This document shows, piece by piece, positions 61,901-64,000 of a DNA stretch of 64,000 bases. The stretch is from Halichondria panicea. Lineage: Eukaryota; Porifera; Demospongiae; Suberitida; Halichondriidae. How positions within the stretch are numbered: the stretch's first letter is position 1; each line of letters starts with the position of its first letter. The stretch is taken from NCBI RefSeq assembly GCF_963675165.1, contig NC_087387.1:5234990-5298989 (forward strand). The letters are read 5' to 3'. The position numbers and the translations under genes were made by a program. The notes below the pieces were generated by a model that saw nothing but the letters and a program-made list of their open reading frames with translations, did not search any database and had not been told where the DNA came from.

Positions 61901-62823
61901 TATCTCTGGACTACGTGAGAGCTCTCGGAGCCGCTGGGGGTCTGCTAGTGCTAACCACCGTCATACTGCAAGGTCAAACTATCGTACTAATGTGGATGAT
62001 GAAAAAAAGTCAAACTAAGAATCGCCAAATTCGACGTTGCTGGAAACTTGCTCTAGTAATGGTAGTGTTTGTGCCTCTAGGGATCGAGGTGTTACTGTTT
62101 TCAGGCGCTTCTACTGGCATGATTTTCTTTGAACTGTACAATAGTATACAGCATTGGATACAGTTTGGATCTTTCGTGATCGCTGTATTTCAGTCAACCT
62201 ATTTCTCAAGTATCACCATCTATTTCACATGGAAAAGGAGAACAGCTCTTCCCAGGGTCAGCGATATCGAGCAGGGGATGGAGTTGCTATCGGTAATGAA
62301 ACAAAACGGAGGTACAATGGCTGTTAGCAATGGTGATGGTGGGTTTGGGAATAGTGATGATTTGGCTAATCCCTTAATGGGCTGAAATAGTAAATCCATG
62401 GCATAATTATTATAATATGCAACACTATAAATATTCATCATTAATTTTTGTGAACTACGTACATAATTATACTGAATTGAATAAATAATATTGAACAAAC
62501 AGTATAATACACGTGCACTCAACAAAGAACGTTTGTGCATGCATGCACTATTATAATTAGTGTAAATTATTATGATAATTTAATCACCAGGGAAAAGAAT
62601 AAGCAACAACTGAAAAAACATGTACGTGTGATAGATTAGTGTACATGCAGTGTTACATGCAGTATTAAATTACAGATAGATTATAAATCTGGTATTCCCT
62701 TGGCACTAGAAGTACCTTCAGGTACACAGTACAATTACTTTCACTTTAGCACTTTAGGACACATTTAGAGAAGAGCAACTGGTATATATACAATTTTCTC
62801 ACGCACGCACGCACGCACACATG

Positions 62824-62854
<31 letters not shown>

Positions 62855-63971
62855 TACTATATACCTCGCTTCGCATGAGTAACTGAGGCATATAATGAAC
62901 ATTGGAATAATCGAGCTGCAGCAAAGTTCTAATGTACCATATGCAATCAAAGATTAAACGTGGGTGTTTTTGTGGGCAGTTCTTACAGTATGAAGTTTGG
63001 TGAGTCTGAGAGTAGTGCGAGTTACATGCCCTCTTCTCTTTATATACGCCCTTGGTCATACACATGTGCTAAAATTACAATCTTCTACAACTGCATAATA
63101 TTATGATTCCTAAATGCAGTCTTTTTAGAGAGGTTATAATAGCAGCACCGTTTACTACTGACCTTTCTGAGAGAGTTAAACAAGGAGTGTTGACCCAGCC
63201 TGGGTGCGTGTACTGCCGAGAACATGAGGTCTTGCAGACATTGTTCCTCTATCTGACGGAGGTACGGCCCAGACGACAGACGCCAGGCCCTCAAATACAC
63301 CTCCCCATACGTCTCCAGGAGGGGGCTGCATCAAACAACAACAAAATAAAAACCAAATTTTAAGGAAAACAATTATGCTCTGCAAACAATGCTCATAATA
63401 CGTTTGTAAAATGAAAGGCTTGTAAATTAGAGGCTATTTTGGCTCCGAAGACATAAATGTATGCATACTTCAATTGTAGTTCTAGCTGTAAAACTACACT
63501 AGTAAATAACAATGCGACGACTCACTTCGACATGTATGGTATCTGGTACTTGATGGTTTGGTGGAGGTCCTCCACGAAGGACGGATGCATACCAAACAGG
63601 AAACTCAGGAACTTGCGGCCCTAGGGGAGGTAGATTAATGCGGATTAATTAATACAGGACAAGCTACACATGCATGTATGACAATTATAACAATGTACAT
63701 TAACTGGTAATTTCTTCACAGAAGGGGAATTAACAGCAAACCAAGGCAGCCTGGTGATCAACAATATTATTGTTCGCGAGGGTACGGTAAACTAACACAA
63801 ACAATAAAACAAAATAAACTGCATGCATGGTCTCACTTCTTCAGTATTAATATAGAGTGGTTGCAGTGTGGCTGATAGTAACATGGCTTTGAATGGCTCG
63901 GCTGAACCATCCTCGAAGTCCAGTAGAAGGAATGCTTGTCTCATCGACCACACCCTCTTGACATCAGCAGC
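38999..63971 (-). CDS. NCAPG2: Condensin-2 complex subunit G2, 5' end beyond the window
   Basis: Nineteen exons, all with GT..AG ends and compatible phases, give 3051 bases (1016 residues plus stop): 63971-63837, 63620-63526, 63325-63163, 48908-48690, 44874-44695, 44527-44341, 44118-44024, 43688-43472, 43372-43298, 43215-43034, 41687-41427, 41309-41223, 41093-41016, 40963-40740, 40526-40312, 40097-39766, 39661-39567, 39402-39293 and 39099-38999. Similarity to animal NCAPG2 is clear in LHRLYSPFLWRSLKVANPEV, LENRLSHPLMVDLLP, EKVRIAFLDLLL, FWHICPLEHLL, NPGAARRFYQ and SWGQTSHVIKL. The product is the HEAT-repeat G2 subunit of condensin II, which compacts mitotic chromosomes in the nucleus. The window begins near human residue 185 by recollection, so about 180 residues are missing upstream. 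The introns host other genes. Confidence 0.93.
39766..40097 (-). CDS. NCAPG2: NCAPG2 exon 16 of those in the window (largest)
   Basis: This 332-base exon has phase 1 entry and phase 0 exit. It encodes alpha-helical HEAT-like sequence with LLLSPLAKLLYQISEAST and VKVCVGSVVREGVRMG. It has no stop. Its neighbours 40526-40312 and 39661-39567 join without a frame change. Confidence 0.85.
41688..41735 (-). repeat. (CA)n array forming the 3' splice-site tract of an NCAPG2 exon
   Basis: On the minus strand about 20 CA dinucleotides run directly into AACAG, the acceptor of exon 41687-41427. The usual pyrimidine-rich tract is replaced by the microsatellite. The same arrangement precedes two TBC exons, at 4549-4570 and about 5957-5993. 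Confidence 0.85.
42222..42807 (+). CDS. Small secreted protein (89 residues) within an NCAPG2 intron
   Basis: Exon 42222-42348 ends at a consensus A|GTAAGT donor, and exon 42665-42807 follows CTATACAG. They join in phase 1. Residues 1-20 (MRMRLACAVVALCLVALVTG) form a clear signal peptide with a likely cut after TG. The mature part, about 69 residues, is charged and cysteine-free, with two helix-prone stretches: STAIELFERVAIQKQ and, at the end, LTPEEKKLYMEMMGK. The gene lies on the opposite strand inside the intron between NCAPG2 exons 43215-43034 and 41687-41427. I recognise no family. Absence of cysteine argues against a defensin- or toxin-like fold. A secreted regulator or precursor peptide is possible. 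Confidence 0.6.
45055..45675. mobile_element. Inverted-repeat element in an NCAPG2 intron
   Basis: 'acaggtcaataag' and 'gaattggagga' at 45055-45090 recur inverted at about 45600-45636. The right flank 'gacaaagaacagaaaaagga' is also found just inside the left arm and at 7680-7715 and 26505-26530, which marks a dispersed terminus. No clear target duplication is seen. Confidence 0.5.
45766..45806. repeat. (GTAT)n microsatellite
   Basis: About ten GTAT units, roughly 110 bp upstream of the Helitron-like fragment start. Confidence 0.95.
45915..47003 (+). pseudogene. Helitron-like (DUF6570-type) protein fragment split by a MITE
   Basis: An ATG at 45915 opens MNSDKTSDKEDPQ... and runs to a possible donor at 46032. 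LCRKCTSQQN follows at about 46080. A MITE occupies 46115-46634. Beyond it the frame reads ETPEATQARLKQYMQA, a stop, NPDMPLFEQSAVQSKMLFI and PIMSIYRLPLGQYEYAGHV plus INLPQDVVSFTQYLSAELD. The last block matches, from memory, the region preceding the Helitron helicase-like domain in many invertebrate sequences. No Rep or helicase follows. It sits in the intron between NCAPG2 exons 48908-48690 and 44874-44695. Confidence 0.6.
46113..46636. mobile_element. TA-flanked MITE, copy 2 (520 bp)
   Basis: Near-identical to 1737-2264, including termini starting GATAGAGTAGAAGAGGGATT and flanking TA at 46113-46114 and 46635-46636. Differences are small indels, such as loss of 'gtacaaa' near 46335. High similarity over the whole length indicates recent movement. 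Confidence 0.85.
47005..48689. other. Intron sequence with dispersed repeats
   Basis: About 47140-47530 is an inverted copy of 33000-33320. A lone MITE-type arm, 'gaagggaggagggatgggaa', lies at about 48054. No exon is supported here. Confidence 0.5.
48690..48908 (-). CDS. NCAPG2: NCAPG2 exon bounded by the 14.25-kb intron
   Basis: This exon has phase 0 on both sides and encodes 73 residues: FLEQVHSQRMQKGVSEMLHR, then LYSPFLWRSLKVANPEVRAN and the DAFPLQDPDS block that is highly conserved in animal NCAPG2. The intron upstream of it (48909-63162) contains four membrane protein genes on the opposite strand. Confidence 0.9.
49021..49150 (-). other. Coding-like stretch, unassigned
   Basis: After ACTGCAG the minus strand reads GTSLITLQSVNSMVKGLMHG, then ITNPTKWLQTDSLHVFTTCM. 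It lies inside the large NCAPG2 intron but does not match the NCAPG2 protein at that point, and a phase-compatible donor is not evident. It may be a relic exon or an alternative exon. Confidence 0.3.
49431..50148 (+). pseudogene. Five-pass membrane family, member 1 (frameshifted)
   Basis: The ATG at 49431 (MDLLDFSQVW) opens membrane segment 1, the cytoplasmic loop with KPVPAAWRAIIDVTLIGGLK and YFLFGF, and segment 2 ending TFWLNFIIEV. Compared with the member at 60028, about ten bases are then missing and the frame shifts. The rest reads DCRDVDGFKDS, INGAGTAGGVLAIAITLLYG and QMWLKKK, and ends CVK at 50148, short of the long tail. About 200 bp upstream of the start is shared with member 3. It lies on the strand opposite NCAPG2, inside its largest intron. 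Confidence 0.75.
50149..52809. other. Intron spacer; one degenerate inverted repeat
   Basis: About 51054-51470 carries 'ccgttccgtttacgtagtac' and the inverse 'gtactacgcaaacggaat', suggesting a decayed MITE, with a partial third copy near 52010-52100. A 30-bp block, 'ggagttgcgtactct.cctaatgaactctt', also occurs near 7975. No gene is supported. Confidence 0.45.
52810..53950. repeat. CGAGGTATACGG repeat family, tandem copies
   Basis: Two adjacent copies start 'gcgcatgcgcaagcgaggta', then 'tacggtagtgtg' and (TG)n, at about 52827 and 53128. They share 'gagtttctataggcttctag', 'cgttctcgagttatgcctag' and 'ggaatgccattgcagcctt'. A sub-block with 'gagctgcaaggctctgctga' is repeated near 53460 and 53710. 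A third truncated copy is at 56530-57005. Further pieces lie at 11710, 33735 (inverted) and 62800 (inverted). Confidence 0.75.
54095..54425. repeat. G-run dispersed repeat and local duplication
   Basis: A run of about 15 G at 54238-54254 lies in a G-rich segment. It is followed by two copies (about 54277-54350 and 54358-54420) of 'cccctgtgtactgtatgaca' plus 'caatagctgtgcaatta'. No gene is seen. Confidence 0.6.
54871..55012. repeat. 47-bp tandem repeat, three units
   Basis: Units start 'tgtctggaatgcatggtaca' at 54871, 54918 and 54965. Each unit is partly self-complementary ('tggaatgcatgg' with 'ccatgcatg'), so it can form hairpins. There are no spacers, so it is not a CRISPR array. Confidence 0.9.
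55172..56056 (+). CDS. Five-pass membrane family, member 2 (intact)
   Basis: A single-exon frame of 294 residues starts MANNISVYTN. The ATG at 55172 is preferred over an upstream in-frame GTG. Membrane segments are predicted at about 12-34, 77-102, 157-184, 199-222 and 235-256. Loop 1-2 contains TTFQGGFEIKTEQNKKKYLVFG. The outer loop 2-3 has four cysteines (SNC, LDC, ENC, IRC) and N-glycosylation sequons. Segment 3 starts with DFTGAIGAVGGLLV. The tail is acidic and ends ETEPLVT. With five segments the N-terminus is outside and the tail inside; the N-terminal sequon NIS agrees. I recognise no known family. It lies antisense within the 14-kb NCAPG2 intron. Confidence 0.8.
   Translation: MANNISVYTNLQVIPTVVAGGLIMIAGIVAILFSYFKKKDSFLLSITNTTFQGGFEIKTEQNKKKYLVFGHEVDRSSLLVMGWLSTAIWTILLVLFWNIFLFDTTSNCDNNLDCFAYNTSNGSLSLIRSEPIENCTDFVNEDNNIGIRCYHFVFDFTGAIGAVGGLLVIGTRFIQIHITVLYWLQNKIINSHGICKLSWKLILYVDVFTPFLAVIVAFLTTYIQNTLSNSHSLNVQFVCLVYIIVIFSYYEFYVLAKQFGCIDQFKKYLKIRETENEINNSPTEEERETEPLVT
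56530..57005. repeat. CGAGGTATACGG repeat family, truncated copy
   Basis: Begins within the (TG)-adjacent part, at 'tgtgtgtagactgctacag', and follows 53195-53945 closely to 'cacctccaccgaggcatcag'. It lies just downstream of the intact family member 2. Confidence 0.75.
57006..57894. other. Intron spacer, no gene seen
   Basis: Contains 'catgcatgcat' runs. No exon, inverted repeat or tandem array was recognised. Confidence 0.35.
57895..58013 (+). promoter_or_regulatory. Conserved upstream block of family member 3, displaced
   Basis: About 100 bp ('gtgcatgggaggtgactg', 'gccacacatgagagtaacca', 'atgcatact') matches 49250-49343, the 5' flank of member 1. The match breaks at 58013 and resumes at 59951. 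The block is probably the original promoter-proximal region, now separated from its gene by an insertion. Regulatory function is inferred from conservation only. Confidence 0.5.
58014..59950. mobile_element. 1.94-kb CACTGAAAAAA-ended element, inserted upstream of member 3
   Basis: Inverted ends CACTGAAAAAA lie at 58014 and 59950. The unoccupied site survives at member 1 (49343, 'ccattgttcagtgacg'), so the boundaries come from comparison; only TG appears duplicated. A second element with ends CACTGTTAAAA (58380-59583, TA outside) lies inside. The inner part contains an exon-like stretch at 59107-59209 reading DLSTGLGTEVTILWDIL, ending at a GTACGT donor. No transposase was recognised. Confidence 0.7.
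60028..60955 (+). pseudogene. Five-pass membrane family, member 3 (frameshifted)
   Basis: The ATG at 60028 (MDLLVSPHVE) opens a copy close to member 1 with KPVPAAWRAIIDVTLIGGLK. Lesions: a one-base loss near 60250, a four-base TGAT duplication near 60396, and an extra four bases near 60502. Between lesions the conserved blocks are readable: FWLNFIIEVTEQC, NGAGTAGGVLAI, QMWLKKKISESE. The final segment has a long tyrosine-bearing tail (DSYTLMEDGHESINDNYTEE) ending HTTI, absent from the other members. A 1.94-kb insertion sits 78 bp upstream of the ATG. Confidence 0.8.
61474..62385 (+). CDS. Five-pass membrane family, member 4 (intact)
   Basis: A single-exon frame of 303 residues starts MDNIKLKQLVYF. 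Membrane segments are predicted at about 17-40, 88-112, 148-174, 191-213 and 229-252. Loop 1-2 has IKITFRGSFTKHN and LRLFGYQV, matching member 2 in pattern (TF.G.F, then LFG). The outer loop 2-3 has two cysteines (ENC, LDC) and one sequon (NES). Segment 3 starts DYVRALGAAGGLLV. The tail has EQGMELLSV and a glycine-rich part, and ends DDLANPLMG, echoing EPLVT of member 2. No known family is recognised. The ATG lies about 500 bp after member 3. Confidence 0.8.
   Translation: MDNIKLKQLVYFYSLYPPVALGVISLVVCYVILALYLVCCRHVHKSSKYVPGIITCLIKITFRGSFTKHNKEERSELRLFGYQVPAGLINSLGLISMIVWVGVAAAFWIVLIGKNHSILYPENCNNESSTTILDCEPIQYNHLSLDYVRALGAAGGLLVLTTVILQGQTIVLMWMMKKSQTKNRQIRRCWKLALVMVVFVPLGIEVLLFSGASTGMIFFELYNSIQHWIQFGSFVIAVFQSTYFSSITIYFTWKRRTALPRVSDIEQGMELLSVMKQNGGTMAVSNGDGGFGNSDDLANPLMG
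62386..63162. other. Intron spacer with (CA)n and an inverted repeat copy
   Basis: A (CA)n/(GCAC)n run at about 62800-62855 is followed by 'tatacctcgcttcgcatgag', a reverse copy of the CGAGGTATACGG family. 'ttacatgccctcttctct' at 63025 is a lone arm of the 14157-20085 inverted repeat. No gene is seen. Confidence 0.5.
63163..63971 (-). CDS. NCAPG2: NCAPG2, three upstream exons at the right edge
   Basis: Exons 63971-63837, 63620-63526 and 63325-63163 encode AADVKRVWSMRQAFLLLDFE, GRKFLSFLFG...TIKYQIPYMS and YGEVYLRAWRLSSGPYLRQI...QCLQDLMF. These follow the order in animal NCAPG2 directly before the LYSPFLWRSLKVAN exon at 48908. Their phases (0/0, 0/2, 2/0) join exactly to that exon, showing that the 14.25-kb interval between is one intron. 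Confidence 0.9.
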
Positions 63972-64000
63972 CTGAGTGCAGGAGGGATGGTCAATTACCA

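Noticed and set aside
62765-63065. Cysteine-Val repeat frames on the minus strand
   Set aside because: They are readings of the (CA)n/(GCAC)n microsatellite.

Overview
The window looks like animal nuclear DNA, most likely from a demosponge. The phylum is inference and the species is not determined. Support comes from a condensin II subunit gene split into many exons with consensus GT..AG introns, a TBC-domain gene, a pair of kinase-coiled-coil-kelch genes, AT-rich spacers full of short inverted-repeat elements, and microsatellites. No tRNA, rRNA, CRISPR array or bacterial-style operon was found.

Layout. 0-7 kb: edge exons of an unrecognised gene (minus strand), a hexanucleotide array, several MITE-like elements, a 42-bp minisatellite and a disrupted TBC (Rab-GAP) gene (plus strand). 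8.1-10.7 kb: an intact kinase-coiled-coil-kelch gene (minus). 10.9-29.5 kb: almost wholly repeats nested in repeats. These include a 3.0-kb element with long inverted termini and a 10-bp target duplication, a nest at 14.2-20.1 kb holding a degenerate non-LTR retrotransposon, a 1.9-kb element abutting an ALG12-like fragment, a 3.0-kb inverted repeat full of ATCGAT, and gene debris. 29.9-32.4 kb: the second kinase-kelch gene (plus), head-to-head with the first. 34.6-36.1 kb: a type II membrane protein gene with an ITIM-like tail and fibrinogen-like ectodomain, interrupted by one in-frame TAA (minus). 37.5 kb: a perfect 105-bp palindrome with a 9-bp target duplication.

39.0-64.0 kb: NCAPG2 (condensin II subunit G2, minus). 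Nineteen exons join in phase without a lesion, and the 5' end lies beyond the right edge. Opposite-strand genes sit in its introns: a small secreted peptide at 42.2-42.8 kb and, inside one 14.25-kb intron, four members of a five-pass membrane protein family (two intact, two broken). A fifth fragment of that family lies just beyond the NCAPG2 3' end.

The best candidate for something undescribed is this nested five-pass membrane family. The next best is the set of long-inverted-repeat elements whose boundaries are fixed by exact 9-10 bp duplications. Introns in the condensin gene appear to shelter lineage-specific genes and many elements without breaking the host gene.
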